From: Prolixibacteraceae bacterium
Lineage (GTDB): Bacteria > Bacteroidota > Bacteroidia > Bacteroidales > Prolixibacteraceae
Direction: 5' to 3'
Length of the DNA: 64,000 nucleotides
Assembly (NCBI GenBank): GCA_019163175.1
Contig: JAFLKN010000046.1
Span: forward strand, 55,368-119,367
Shown here: positions 18,840 through 27,536 of the stretch, in pieces
Numbering within the stretch: position 1 is the first letter of the stretch
Layout: each line of letters begins with the position of its first letter
Notes under the pieces: generated by a model
Databases searched by the model: none
Seen by the model: only the letters and a program-made list of their open reading frames with translations
What the model was told of the DNA's origin: nothing
Made by a program: the position numbers and the translations under genes

Positions 18840-18853
18840 TTGACAAATATTAA
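18840..18853 (+). promoter_or_regulatory. FNR-type operator before tetrahaem cytochrome gene
   Basis: TTGAC-AAAT-ATTAA matches the FNR consensus at eight of ten positions and has the same AAAT centre as the boxes at 9548 and 14418. It lies 134 bases before the ATG. Eleven of 14 positions are identical in all three boxes. Confidence 0.5.
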
Positions 18854-18987
18854 GTGAAATATTTTTGTGAAGAGAAAAATTAAGTGCATTTTTGTTAGGA
18901 AAATGAAATCAGTTGTACTCAACTAACTCATTTTATTGTTGATGAAATTTTAAAAAATATTCTATAATCATTAAAACAACAGCAACT

Positions 18988-19479
18988 ATGAATTACAAAA
19001 AAATTATTTTTTTACTTGGCATGGTAGTGTTTTCTATAGCCATTGTAAATGCTCAGGATGCTAAATATATTGGAGCAGCTAAGTGTAAAATGTGCCACAA
19101 TAAGGCAGAGAAAGGCGAACAGTTTAATAAATGGGCGTCAAGTGTTCATGCCAAGGCTATGGCTAGTTTGAAAGGTGCTGATGCCACAAATCCAAAATGT
19201 TTGAAATGTCACTCAACAGCAGCTGGCGTTGATCAGGCTTTAGTTGCTACAATTACTGTTGCTGAAGGAGTTTCTTGTGAGTCTTGTCACGGACCAGGTA
19301 GCTTGTATAAAGTTGCCACTGTAATGAAAGACCAAAAGGCTTCTATGGCTAAAGGTTTGATTATGCCCGACGAAAAAGTATGTAAAAAATGCCACAATGA
19401 AGAAAGTCCTAATTACAAAGGCTTCAATTACAAAGAATACGTAGCAAAAATTGCTCACGACGATCCAACAACGAAATAA
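18988..19479 (+). CDS. Tetrahaem cytochrome c (c554-like)
   Basis: 163 residues with a signal peptide (cleavage near VNAQ) and four motifs, CKMCH, CLKCH, CESCH and CKKCH. The pattern YIGAAKCKMCH, a middle SxCESCHGPGS and a final KKCHNEESPNYKGF fits the cytochrome c-554 family. It is small, soluble and presumably periplasmic, and could shuttle electrons between membrane-bound cytochromes. Separate transcription unit: an FNR-type box lies upstream and a strong terminator downstream. Confidence 0.83.
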   Translation: MNYKKIIFLLGMVVFSIAIVNAQDAKYIGAAKCKMCHNKAEKGEQFNKWASSVHAKAMASLKGADATNPKCLKCHSTAAGVDQALVATITVAEGVSCESCHGPGSLYKVATVMKDQKASMAKGLIMPDEKVCKKCHNEESPNYKGFNYKEYVAKIAHDDPTTK

Positions 19480-19501
19480 ACTTTTGTGAAGTTTAAATTT
19501 G

Positions 19502-19541
19502 AAAATTCCTTTGTTTTTGTATAAAACAAAGGAATTTTTTT
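19502..19541 (+). terminator. Terminator after tetrahaem cytochrome gene
   Basis: Sixteen-base perfect stem (19502-19517 with 19523-19538), 5-base loop, T run. It overlaps the leader of the ccsBA gene. Confidence 0.8.
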
Positions 19542-19612
19542 AATTGTATACTTCATACCCCTTTTCTGATTCAGGAGTAATTTGTCCGTTAAATATATTT
19601 TTAAGCATTATC

Positions 19613-22405
19613 ATGAAAAAAATAGCTTCATTTTTATTCTCCATGTTCTTCACTGTAATTTTGCTGATGATGTTTGCCATAAGCATTGCTTATGCAACCT
19701 TTATCGAAAACGATTATGGTACGATTACGGCACAGGCGCTTATTTATCAGTCTTGGTGGTTCGAGTTGCTGCTCTTTGTCGGGATGTTAAATCTTGCAGG
19801 AAGTGTATTTCAATATAAACTTGTATCGCGCAAAAAGTGGGCAATACTCCTGTTTCATCTGGCTTTTATTGTCATCATTGTTGGAGCAGGGGTTACCCGG
19901 TATTTTGGTTTCGAAGGAAGTATGCATATCCGCGAAGGTGAGTCAACCAATCAGGTGATTTCGAGTGCTAGTTACATCATGCTAAAAGCTAGTGCCTCAG
20001 GTGAAGAAGTTTCGGAAATGACCAAGGTTATTTTTACTCCAAATACCAATAATATTTACAGCAAAACCATTGAAGTAGGAGGGAAGAAGATTCATATTGA
20101 AAATAAAATGTTCGTTCCCAATGCATCCGAAACAATGATTCCTGATGCCAGTGGAAAGCAGGTGCCTTCGCTGGTGCAAATACTATCAGAGTCAGGGCAG
20201 GAAGGTATGGATGCCTTTAATGCGAAAATTACTTCAGGAAATGAGGTTGTGCATGTCAATGTATTTGGCCGTGATGGAGTAATCCTAGCTCCAAAAACAT
20301 GCACAATAAATGGGGTTCAGCTCAGCATTTCTTATGGTTCGGTTATTCGTGAATTGCCTTTTAGCATTTTTCTGCGCGATTTTCAGCTCGAACGATATCC
20401 AGGGTCAATGAGTCCATCGTCGTATGCCAGCGAAATTACATTAAAAGATCCTGCATTATCCGTTGAACGCCCATTTCGCATCTTTATGAATAACATTCTG
20501 AAATACAAAGGCTATCGGTTCTTTCAGTCTTCTTTTGACCAAGATGAACTTGGAACAGTTCTTTCCGTAAATCAGGATTATTGGGGAACTATAATTTCCT
20601 ATCTTGGTTATTTTTTGATGACTTTGGGGATGGTTTTTACGGTGTTCCTTAACGGAAGTCGCTTCCAAACTTTGATTCGTTTAAGTTCCAAACTTCAGGC
20701 AAAGCGCAAATTGGTTAAAATTCTGATTGTTGGATTGGTTCTTTCCGGAATAAGCTGTTCAGCAAATGCTGCAGCAAAAGACAAGCATGTAGATGAATTT
20801 GGAAAACTACTCGTTCAGGATCATCAGGGTAGAATTGAGCCGATAAGTACTCTTGCATCTGATTTATTGCGTAAAATCTCTAAAAAAGATAACTGGGATG
20901 GGATGTCGTCAGTCGAATTTTTTCTGGATATGAGTGCAAATCCGGATAAATGGAAAACTATTCCGATTATCAAAGTTTCTAATCCTGAATTAAAGAAAAC
21001 ATTGGGAATCTCAGGCGACTTGATGTCTTTCTCTCAGTTTTTCGATCAGGCAGGAAATTACCGGTTGAATGATCTGGTTCAGCAATCATACAATAAAAAG
21101 CAAACCCTGCGGAATAAGTATGATAAGGAAATTATGAATGTGGATGAACGCGTAAATATTTGCTACCAGATTTTTAATGGCGATTTCCTGAAGGTCTTTC
21201 CTATACCCAATGATGTGCGCAAAACCTGGGTGACTTTTTCAACACTTCCAACTACGATGAAGAAAGAAGAACTTGATTTTGCCGGGAAAATTTTGCCGTT
21301 GTATTATGAAGAATATAATAATTCAACTTTATCTGGAAATTGGACAAAATCAGAAGAATATTTGGGATATATCAAAAGATACCAGAGCACTTATGGCGCT
21401 GATATTTTACCTTCAAAAACAAAAATTAATCTTGAAATACTCTACAACGATTGGAACATTTTTGGCAAACTAGCCAAGATTTATGCCCTATTCGGATTCG
21501 TTTTGTTGGTATTTCATTTTCTTCTAATTTTTAAACCGATTGCTCGTTTTGATAAATCAATTAAAGTTGGCACAGCATTGGTATTCTTTGCCTTTCTGCT
21601 GTATACTGCAGGGTTGATTGTTCGATGGTATATTTCAGGTCATGCACCCTGGAGCAACGGTTACGAAACCATGATCTATATTGGTTGGGCTACGAGTTTG
21701 TCTGGTTTTATCTTTATGAAACGATCGCCTATTACGCTCGCAGTGACTACACTTTTGACCTCAATTATACTTTTTGTGGCCGGAATGAGCTGGATGAATC
21801 CTGAAATTACCAATCTGGTTCCTGTATTGAAGTCGTATTGGTTGGTGGTACATGTGGCAATTATTACGGCAAGTTATGGATTTCTGGCGATGGGTGCGTT
21901 ACTCGGAATACTCAATCTGGTATTAATGGTTTTGAGAAATAAAACAAATCAAAAGAATATCGGATTTACCATTCTTGAAGTTTCATACATCATCGAAATG
22001 GCTTTAATGGTTGGGCTTTTGATGTTAACAATTGGTTCGTTTATTGGCGGGGTATGGGCCAACGAATCATGGGGTCGATACTGGGGATGGGATCCAAAGG
22101 AAACTTGGGCACTGGTTACCGTATTGGTTTATTCAATAATTCTTCATTTGCGTAAAATTCCGGGTTTGAAAAGTATATTCTCTTTAAGCAGTCTGGCTGT
22201 TGTAGGTTTGGCTTCAGTATTAATGACCTTTTTTGGCGTGAATTATTACTTGTCCGGAATGCACTCCTATGCACAAGGAGATCCTCCACCAATTCCAAAT
22301 GCACTTTATGTTGCAATTTTCCTGATTGCAGTGCTAATCGCAGCTGCATGGAATTCTGAAAATAAGTCAGGTAAAACTACTGATCCGGAAGATGATATTA
22401 ATTAG
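19613..22405 (+). CDS. ccsBA: Fused cytochrome c biogenesis protein CcsB-CcsA (ResB-ResC)
   Basis: 930 residues from ATG 19613 (MKKIAS); an upstream in-frame ATG at 19544 would put 23 non-signal residues in front. The N-terminal ResB/CcsB half has membrane helices (residues about 10-110) and a long periplasmic domain; the C-terminal CcsA half has about eight helices and the haem-handling motif WGRYWGWDPKETW. System II haem lyase: exports haem and ligates it to CXXCH motifs of secreted apocytochromes. Its position after 44 haem sites fits a dedicated maturation role. A 13-base-stem terminator follows. Confidence 0.92.
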   Translation: MKKIASFLFSMFFTVILLMMFAISIAYATFIENDYGTITAQALIYQSWWFELLLFVGMLNLAGSVFQYKLVSRKKWAILLFHLAFIVIIVGAGVTRYFGFEGSMHIREGESTNQVISSASYIMLKASASGEEVSEMTKVIFTPNTNNIYSKTIEVGGKKIHIENKMFVPNASETMIPDASGKQVPSLVQILSESGQEGMDAFNAKITSGNEVVHVNVFGRDGVILAPKTCTINGVQLSISYGSVIRELPFSIFLRDFQLERYPGSMSPSSYASEITLKDPALSVERPFRIFMNNILKYKGYRFFQSSFDQDELGTVLSVNQDYWGTIISYLGYFLMTLGMVFTVFLNGSRFQTLIRLSSKLQAKRKLVKILIVGLVLSGISCSANAAAKDKHVDEFGKLLVQDHQGRIEPISTLASDLLRKISKKDNWDGMSSVEFFLDMSANPDKWKTIPIIKVSNPELKKTLGISGDLMSFSQFFDQAGNYRLNDLVQQSYNKKQTLRNKYDKEIMNVDERVNICYQIFNGDFLKVFPIPNDVRKTWVTFSTLPTTMKKEELDFAGKILPLYYEEYNNSTLSGNWTKSEEYLGYIKRYQSTYGADILPSKTKINLEILYNDWNIFGKLAKIYALFGFVLLVFHFLLIFKPIARFDKSIKVGTALVFFAFLLYTAGLIVRWYISGHAPWSNGYETMIYIGWATSLSGFIFMKRSPITLAVTTLLTSIILFVAGMSWMNPEITNLVPVLKSYWLVVHVAIITASYGFLAMGALLGILNLVLMVLRNKTNQKNIGFTILEVSYIIEMALMVGLLMLTIGSFIGGVWANESWGRYWGWDPKETWALVTVLVYSIILHLRKIPGLKSIFSLSSLAVVGLASVLMTFFGVNYYLSGMHSYAQGDPPPIPNALYVAIFLIAVLIAAAWNSENKSGKTTDPEDDIN

Positions 22406-22440
22406 TCCTACGATTTTTTACGTAAAATGGGAGTAAAAAT

Positions 22441-22478
22441 AAACCCAACTAACTGTTAATTTGTTAGTTGGGTTTTTT
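22441..22478 (+). terminator. Terminator between ccsBA and tRNA-His
   Basis: Thirteen-base perfect stem (22441-22453 with 22463-22475) with a T run on the plus strand and an A-rich left flank, so it could also serve the leftward tRNA transcript. Confidence 0.8.
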
Positions 22479-22482
22479 GTTG

Positions 22483-22557
22483 GGTGGATGATGGGATTTG
22501 AACCCACGACCCCTGGAACCACAATCCAGTGCTCTAACCAGCTGAGCTACAACCACC
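22483..22557 (-). tRNA. tRNA-His (anticodon GTG)
   Basis: Cloverleaf read on the minus strand: D arm GCTCAGCTGGTTAGAGC, anticodon stem CTGGA/TCCAG around TTGTGGT, T loop TTCGAAT. The extra 5' G (-1) opposite discriminator C is the tRNA-His identity mark. One U-U mismatch in the acceptor stem. CCA is not encoded. Confidence 0.95.
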
Positions 22558-22569
22558 GTGTTTCTTTTT

Positions 22570-22608
22570 GCGGTTGCAAATATAGTATTTAATTTTTTAC
22601 TTGTGCAA
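22570..22608 (-). promoter_or_regulatory. Bacteroidota-type promoter of tRNA-His
   Basis: On the minus strand TATATTTG (22577-22584) fits the -7 element TAnnTTTG, and TTGC at 22605-22608, 20 bases upstream, serves as the -33 element. The 15-mer tatatttgcaaccgc recurs exactly before tRNA-Arg. Confidence 0.65.
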
Positions 22609-22780
22609 TAGTCATAGCGCGTTTTTACGAAGTTTTCGACTTTTTTGATCACATAATATTGTCAAGAAAATAACTTGTCAGATTAATTCCGCGAAGTTTA
22701 TTGATGAGTCTTTGATATGAAGAATGTTAAAGATGGTTCAGGTGTCTGTGCTGAAAAATCTTAAAAAAAATGAAACTCGA

Positions 22781-23179
22781 TTAAAGTTTGCTTTTGTGCA
22801 ATAATCCGCCTTTTTCATTCATGAGCAACGAAAACCGGATCAAAGCTTCGTCACGAATAATTAGCTCATATCCTACAATAACTTCTTCGCTAATTTCAAT
22901 AACATTCATTAATTCTCCATGTTGACTTGCTTTTTCCTTAATGTGTTTTGGTGTTGCCTGAGTTGAAAGGTTTTTTTTAAGGTTGAGTAATTTACCAGTT
23001 GAATCAAAGTGTGCAATGTGTTCAATTTCCTCAAGATAAAATATTGCCTCATAAAAATCATCGGTTTGAAGCCACTCAATATTAATTGAATCGCCAAATT
23101 TTTCCGTAAATGAGTCTTTTACCTTAGAGGGTAAAGAAATATTGGAGAATTTAAATATTTGGCTGAAAATATTTTTCAT
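22781..23179 (-). CDS. PepSY-like hypothetical protein
   Basis: 132 residues without a signal peptide. Two related beta-rich halves can be seen: INIEWLQTDDFYEAIFYL with HIAHFDSTGKLL, and EEVIVGYELIIRDEALIRF. This resembles the PepSY-like fold (DUF2874), usually periplasmic in Bacteroidota; here the N-terminus (MKNIFSQIFKF) is only weakly hydrophobic. It is downstream of and on the same strand as the ECF sigma gene (117 bases apart). Function unknown. Confidence 0.55.
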   Translation of the reverse strand: MKNIFSQIFKFSNISLPSKVKDSFTEKFGDSINIEWLQTDDFYEAIFYLEEIEHIAHFDSTGKLLNLKKNLSTQATPKHIKEKASQHGELMNVIEISEEVIVGYELIIRDEALIRFSLLMNEKGGLLHKSKL

Positions 23180-23296
23180 GAGCCTTATGTTGTTGTGTGT
23201 TTAGGTTAAGTTATCACTGGAATGGCTAAATAATTTAAAATCATTCCAACCTATTAGACGGTAAATACTATAAATAGTAACACATTAGTAATGGAA

Positions 23297-23872
23297 TTAA
23301 TTCGTGGAATTATATTTTTGTTTGTACATGTATATTACTCGAGTTCTTGCTCTTTTTAATCTCATTTTAACGGCATCCTCGCTAATTCGAAGAGTTTTTG
23401 CAATGTGCTTTATTGAAAGATTGTCCTGATATTTCATTAATAGTAGCACTTTTTCTTCCGGATGGATTAATTCCAAAATTGTAATCAGATTTTCATAGCT
23501 TGCTACTTCAAAATCAGCTTCCGATTCATCAATTATCTCCGGGATTTCATTGCTATCGTTCCAGTTCGGGTAGTGTAGTTTCTTTTTAATTCTTAAATAA
23601 TCGATGCAATAATTATATGTAATCGAATAAAGCCATGATGAAAAGGATGAATTACCCTTAAATCCGGGAATTTTTTCATAAGCTTTGGTTAATATGTCAT
23701 TTGCAAATTCTTCTGATTGTTTACTGTCTTTCAAAAAGCTGAAACATTTATCTTTTACTTTTTTAAAATAGCGTGCATAAAGAATTTCAAATAGCTCCTG
23801 ATTGCCTGAGTCCATTAGCAAGTGAACTATTTCTTCATCTGATTTGTTTTGATATTTAATTTTTGAAGCCAT
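23297..23872 (-). CDS. ECF-type RNA polymerase sigma factor
   Basis: 191 residues. Region 2 (FEILYARYFKKVKDKCF, ANDILTKAYEKI, SWLYSITYNYCIDYLR) and region 4 helix-turn-helix (LSIKHIAKTLRISEDAVKMRLKRAR) are intact. No anti-sigma gene is adjacent, unlike the sigma/FecR pair at 48 kb. An acidic linker (EIIDESEADFE) connects the two regions. Regulon unknown; the divergent lipoprotein gene at 24066 and the downstream PepSY-like gene are candidates. Confidence 0.87.
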   Translation of the reverse strand: MASKIKYQNKSDEEIVHLLMDSGNQELFEILYARYFKKVKDKCFSFLKDSKQSEEFANDILTKAYEKIPGFKGNSSFSSWLYSITYNYCIDYLRIKKKLHYPNWNDSNEIPEIIDESEADFEVASYENLITILELIHPEEKVLLLMKYQDNLSIKHIAKTLRISEDAVKMRLKRARTRVIYMYKQKYNSTN

Positions 23873-24065
23873 TAAAAAGTATTGAAAATTAGGAATGTCA
23901 AAAAAAAATCAAAAAAATAATTTAAAGTTGTGTTACTTCTCCGGAAACCTTCGTCACAATGGTAAATTTGACTGAAAGTCCTTTTTTAATTTGATGTAAA
24001 AATAGAAGTTTTTAGTTATATTAGAAGTTAATAATTTTAGAGAAAACCAAAATTAAAAATTGAGT

Positions 24066-24659
24066 ATGAAAAGTAAATTAATTATTGCTATTGCAGCAAT
24101 GGGTGTTGCCGTGTTATTTAGCTCATGTGCTAAAGTTCCTCAAGCTGAAGTTGATGCAGCAACTGCTGCTATTCAGGAAGTTAAAGATGCAGGTGCAGAC
24201 TTGTATGTTCCTGAAGCTTATCAGGCTTTGGTTGATTCAATGAAATCAGCTAACGAAAAAATCGAAGTAGCAAAAGCAAAATGGTTTCCTAACTACACAA
24301 AAGCTAAAGATTTGTTAGTAGTAGTTAGCCAGATGGCTGTTGACACTAAAGCTAAATCAGAAGCTCGTAAAGTTGAGTTGAAAGCTGAAACTGAAGCTTT
24401 GATTGTTGAAGTAAAAGCATTAGTAGTTGAAAACACAGAGTTAATTAAAAAAGCTCCTAAAGGTAAAGAAGGTCGCGAAGCTTTAGAAGCTATTAAGAGT
24501 GATCTTGCTGTTGCTGAAACAACAGTAACTGAAGTTGAAGCTCTTTTAGCTAATGGTGATTTGATTGGTTCTAACGACAAAATCAAAGCTGCTAAAGAAA
24601 AAGCTACTTCTATCAAAACTGAATTGGAAGAAGCTATCGCTAAAAAAGGTGGAAAATAA
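24066..24659 (+). CDS. DUF4398-like alpha-helical lipoprotein
   Basis: 197 residues from ATG 24066; the in-frame TTG at 24060 is less likely. Lipoprotein signal peptide ending FSSC, then an almost purely helical, Ala/Lys/Glu-rich body. Codons for Ala are nearly all GCT or GCA, giving a repetitive DNA look and suggesting high expression. The segment VKDAGADLYVPEAYQALVDS resembles DUF4398 and is clearly related to the N-terminal region of the next gene product. Probably an abundant envelope lipoprotein that works with the L,D-transpeptidases downstream. Confidence 0.72.
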   Translation: MKSKLIIAIAAMGVAVLFSSCAKVPQAEVDAATAAIQEVKDAGADLYVPEAYQALVDSMKSANEKIEVAKAKWFPNYTKAKDLLVVVSQMAVDTKAKSEARKVELKAETEALIVEVKALVVENTELIKKAPKGKEGREALEAIKSDLAVAETTVTEVEALLANGDLIGSNDKIKAAKEKATSIKTELEEAIAKKGGK

Positions 24660-24683
24660 TAACTCAGCTGAGTTAAAAATTTG

Positions 24684-24717
24684 AAATACCCGGGGCTTTC
24701 CCCCCGGGTATTTTTTT
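24684..24717 (+). terminator. Terminator directly before L,D-transpeptidase gene
   Basis: Twelve-base perfect stem (24684-24695 with 24702-24713), 6-base loop, T run to 24717. It ends only nine bases before the ATG of the next gene, so readthrough would set that gene's expression unless a promoter lies inside the lipoprotein gene. Confidence 0.8.
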
Positions 24718-24726
24718 AATACAAAA

Positions 24727-25860
24727 ATGATGGTTTTAGGAAAGAAGAAGAAAATCAAGTGGTTAATTATTATTTTGTTGTCGGTTGTATTTGTAGCAAT
24801 AACTGTAAGTGTAATTATTGTTTCGCAGAAAGAATTGCCGACTGAAGATTTAAGAATCGCTAGAGAGGCATTGTCTGAAGCAAAAGAAGCTGAAGCTAAT
24901 TTATATGCTGAAAAACTTTATAAGCAATCGGTACAGATGTACGATTCAGCAATGGTAAATTGGTCCAGAGAAAACAACAGATTTATTCTTTTTCGTGACT
25001 ACACCAGAATAATTGCTTTTGCGAAAAAGTCAAAAAAAGTTGCTGATGAGGCCAAGGACGAATCAATAAAAAAGGCCGATAATTTAAGTAAGAATGTTGA
25101 AGCTGCATTTGTTAGTTTGGCAAAAAAAATAGAATTGTATAATAAGCTATTTAAGAATTTACCATTATCAAAATCAGTTTTTGATGCGCATAATAAATCG
25201 AAAATGTTTTTAAGCGAATCAAAAATTGCTCATGAAACAGGTAAATTAAAAGATGCTGAGATTCTATTTAAAAAAGCTGATATTTATATCAACCATGCAA
25301 ATACAGCAGCCAGTAAAATGTTGCGCGATTACTTTAATGATTATCCAAGGTGGAAGCGTCTAGCTAATGATGCCATTGCTGCTTCCAAAGGTGGAAACAA
25401 AGTGATTCTTGTTGATAAAGTTGCGCATATATTGTATGTTTATCAGTCGGGAAAAGCTATTCGAAGTTTTGATGTTGAATTTGGTCCTAACTGGATGGCT
25501 CATAAAGAACGTAGTGGAGACAAAGCTACACCAGAAGGCAATTACCGCATTACAAGCAAAAAGGAGCGAGGAAGTACAACTTATTACAAAGCTATGTTGC
25601 TTGATTATCCCAATGCAGAAGATCGTGCCCAGTTTGCGATTAAGAAACGGAAGGGATTAATTTCACGTGGTGCTGGAATTGGTAATTTAATTGAAATTCA
25701 TGGCAATGGTGGACGTGGATTTGATTGGACAAGTGGCTGCGTTGGCATGCGTGATCGGGATATCGATGACTTATATAGATTGGTTAGTTCTGGTACACGT
25801 GTAACTATTGTGGGTTCAATTGAGCCTCTTGCAACTGTTACAGGTGGAGTTGATTTTTAG
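24727..25860 (+). CDS. L,D-transpeptidase (YkuD) with N-terminal helical domain
   Basis: 377 residues. One N-terminal membrane anchor (about 11-33), a helical region (about 38-210) related to the DUF4398-like lipoprotein encoded upstream (EAKEAEANLYAEKLY), and a YkuD domain from about 220. Catalytic motif: H325 in IEIHGNGGRG and C338 in SGCVGMRD. The family cross-links or attaches proteins to peptidoglycan through 3-3 or diaminopimelate bonds. Periplasmic and membrane-anchored. ATG 24730 is an alternative start. Confidence 0.87.
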   Translation: MMVLGKKKKIKWLIIILLSVVFVAITVSVIIVSQKELPTEDLRIAREALSEAKEAEANLYAEKLYKQSVQMYDSAMVNWSRENNRFILFRDYTRIIAFAKKSKKVADEAKDESIKKADNLSKNVEAAFVSLAKKIELYNKLFKNLPLSKSVFDAHNKSKMFLSESKIAHETGKLKDAEILFKKADIYINHANTAASKMLRDYFNDYPRWKRLANDAIAASKGGNKVILVDKVAHILYVYQSGKAIRSFDVEFGPNWMAHKERSGDKATPEGNYRITSKKERGSTTYYKAMLLDYPNAEDRAQFAIKKRKGLISRGAGIGNLIEIHGNGGRGFDWTSGCVGMRDRDIDDLYRLVSSGTRVTIVGSIEPLATVTGGVDF

Positions 25861-25943
25861 TTTATCTGAAATATGCTTAGTTGAAATTTTTGATTGTCTT
25901 AGAGAATTGATAATAAAACAGGTTTAATAATAATTCAAAGTCT

Positions 25944-26606
25944 ATGATTCGTAATTTTTTTATTTATCTGGCAATGTTGGTTGTTGGCATTCTGTTTTTT
26001 GTATCGATGGTACTTTTTGCAATTCCTGCATTACAGGAATCAACCATTGTTTTAGTTGGTTTATCTTCAAATTCTTCCGGAACAGGAGAGGTTGAAGCTG
26101 ATAAGTCTTCTATTGAAACAGATATTAGTAAACTTCAGAAAAAGCTTGATGCTTATACTCCAGCAAATGCCTATATGGTTGTAAATACCTCAGATAATCA
26201 TTATTTCCTTTATAAAGGCAAGCAATTAATTCGTGATGGTATCTGTTCAACTGGTAAAAATGAGAAATTGGTGTCAGAAGATCGGAAATATGAACACATT
26301 TTCCATACGCCTTATGGAGTGAGAAAGGTTTTGCGCAAAGCAACCAACCCGGTTTGGACGAAGCCTGACTGGGCATTTATTGAAGAAGGATTACCTATTC
26401 CTTCAGCTCGCCATCCCTCTCGCGTCGAAACAGGAACATTGGGTGCGTACAAATTAGAAATTGGTGATGGTTTCATGATTCATGGAACAATTTATAAGCG
26501 CCGGATGGGCATGAGTGTAACGCATGGTTGCATTCGTTTACTTGATGAAGATCTGGAAGCTGTCTATAAAACAATGGAAGTAGGTTCAAAAGTTTATATT
26601 TTTTGA
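25944..26606 (+). CDS. L,D-transpeptidase (YkuD), membrane anchored
   Basis: 220 residues: N-terminal membrane helix (about 4-28), short linker, YkuD domain from about 70 with FMIHGTIYKRR and catalytic C196 in THGCIRLLDED. Conserved substrate-side features such as HTPYGVRKVLRK are present. It is only distantly similar to the preceding YkuD protein, so the two are not a recent duplication. The next gene starts one base after the stop, indicating coupled translation. Confidence 0.88.
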   Translation: MIRNFFIYLAMLVVGILFFVSMVLFAIPALQESTIVLVGLSSNSSGTGEVEADKSSIETDISKLQKKLDAYTPANAYMVVNTSDNHYFLYKGKQLIRDGICSTGKNEKLVSEDRKYEHIFHTPYGVRKVLRKATNPVWTKPDWAFIEEGLPIPSARHPSRVETGTLGAYKLEIGDGFMIHGTIYKRRMGMSVTHGCIRLLDEDLEAVYKTMEVGSKVYIF

Positions 26607-26607
26607 T

Positions 26608-27420
26608 ATGAGAAAAAATTCGGTGGAAGACTTTGATAGTCTATTTGTTGAAAAACGCAGCGGTGTAAAAAGAACTTTTTTTATTGTTGTTTTGTCTGTG
26701 TTGGCCTTAACCACCATATACATCATTCTTTCTGTCGGGGCAGTTCGCGATCAGATGAAAACAGCTCAGAATCTAGCACAGGGCAGCCCGCAGGTAAACT
26801 CATCATTATTACCACAATTGAAAGAGAAGGCTTGGTTAGAGTCTCGGATAAAAATGGCTGCCGGAGATTCTATCGGTTTATCTATTGATCTGGAGGAACT
26901 TCGTATTCAGCTTGAATTAAAGGGAGTTGTTATTTTGTCTTCTAAAATTCGCGACTATTCAATATCGGGTTTCTTTAAAAAGATGGATGGTAATGTATAT
27001 TTTGCAACGTTTGGAACTCCTTTAACGATTCAACAGTTTAAATCTTCAATTGTAAAAAATCCATTGAAGGTGGTACAAGCGCCTAAAGATACAATTGCTG
27101 CTCAAGCTGCTGCCGACGCTGAAGCAAAAGCTGATTCTTTGCGTGATGAGAATGTATTCTGGACTGTGAAACTTGACCGGAATTTTGACTTGGATATTCA
27201 GGGTATTGATTCGATTGCAGAGGCTCAATCGAAATATAAACTGGGGAAAGGATTTGAATTCAAACGCGACTTGAAAAATATTGCTAACTCGTTTGAGCAT
27301 ATATTTAAATTTAAAAAACCTACCTATACTCCGGAAATACTCATAAGTATTCCTGAAAATGAAGCTAAAGCTATTCTTAGGGCTTTACCACAGAATGCCT
27401 CCGTTACAATTCGGATATAA
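26608..27420 (+). CDS. Single-pass membrane protein of unknown function
   Basis: 270 residues with one membrane helix (about 22-44) and a long periplasmic part containing a short Ala-rich segment (AAQAAADAEAKADS). I recognise no family. Coupled to the L,D-transpeptidase gene (one base apart), so a partner role in cell-wall modification is likely but unproven. A long-stem terminator follows. Confidence 0.6.
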   Translation: MRKNSVEDFDSLFVEKRSGVKRTFFIVVLSVLALTTIYIILSVGAVRDQMKTAQNLAQGSPQVNSSLLPQLKEKAWLESRIKMAAGDSIGLSIDLEELRIQLELKGVVILSSKIRDYSISGFFKKMDGNVYFATFGTPLTIQQFKSSIVKNPLKVVQAPKDTIAAQAAADAEAKADSLRDENVFWTVKLDRNFDLDIQGIDSIAEAQSKYKLGKGFEFKRDLKNIANSFEHIFKFKKPTYTPEILISIPENEAKAILRALPQNASVTIRI

Positions 27421-27442
27421 ATTCAACTGCAACAAAACAAGG

Positions 27443-27484
27443 AAACCGATAAAAGCATTTTACAATGCTCTTATCGGTTTTTTT
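27443..27484 (+). terminator. Terminator after envelope gene group
   Basis: Seventeen-base stem with one mismatch (27443-27459 with 27464-27480) and a T run to 27484. Confidence 0.8.
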
Positions 27485-27536
27485 ATAACTTTCAGTAAAA
27501 ATTTTACCTATTAGGACATAAATAAGAATTAATAAA

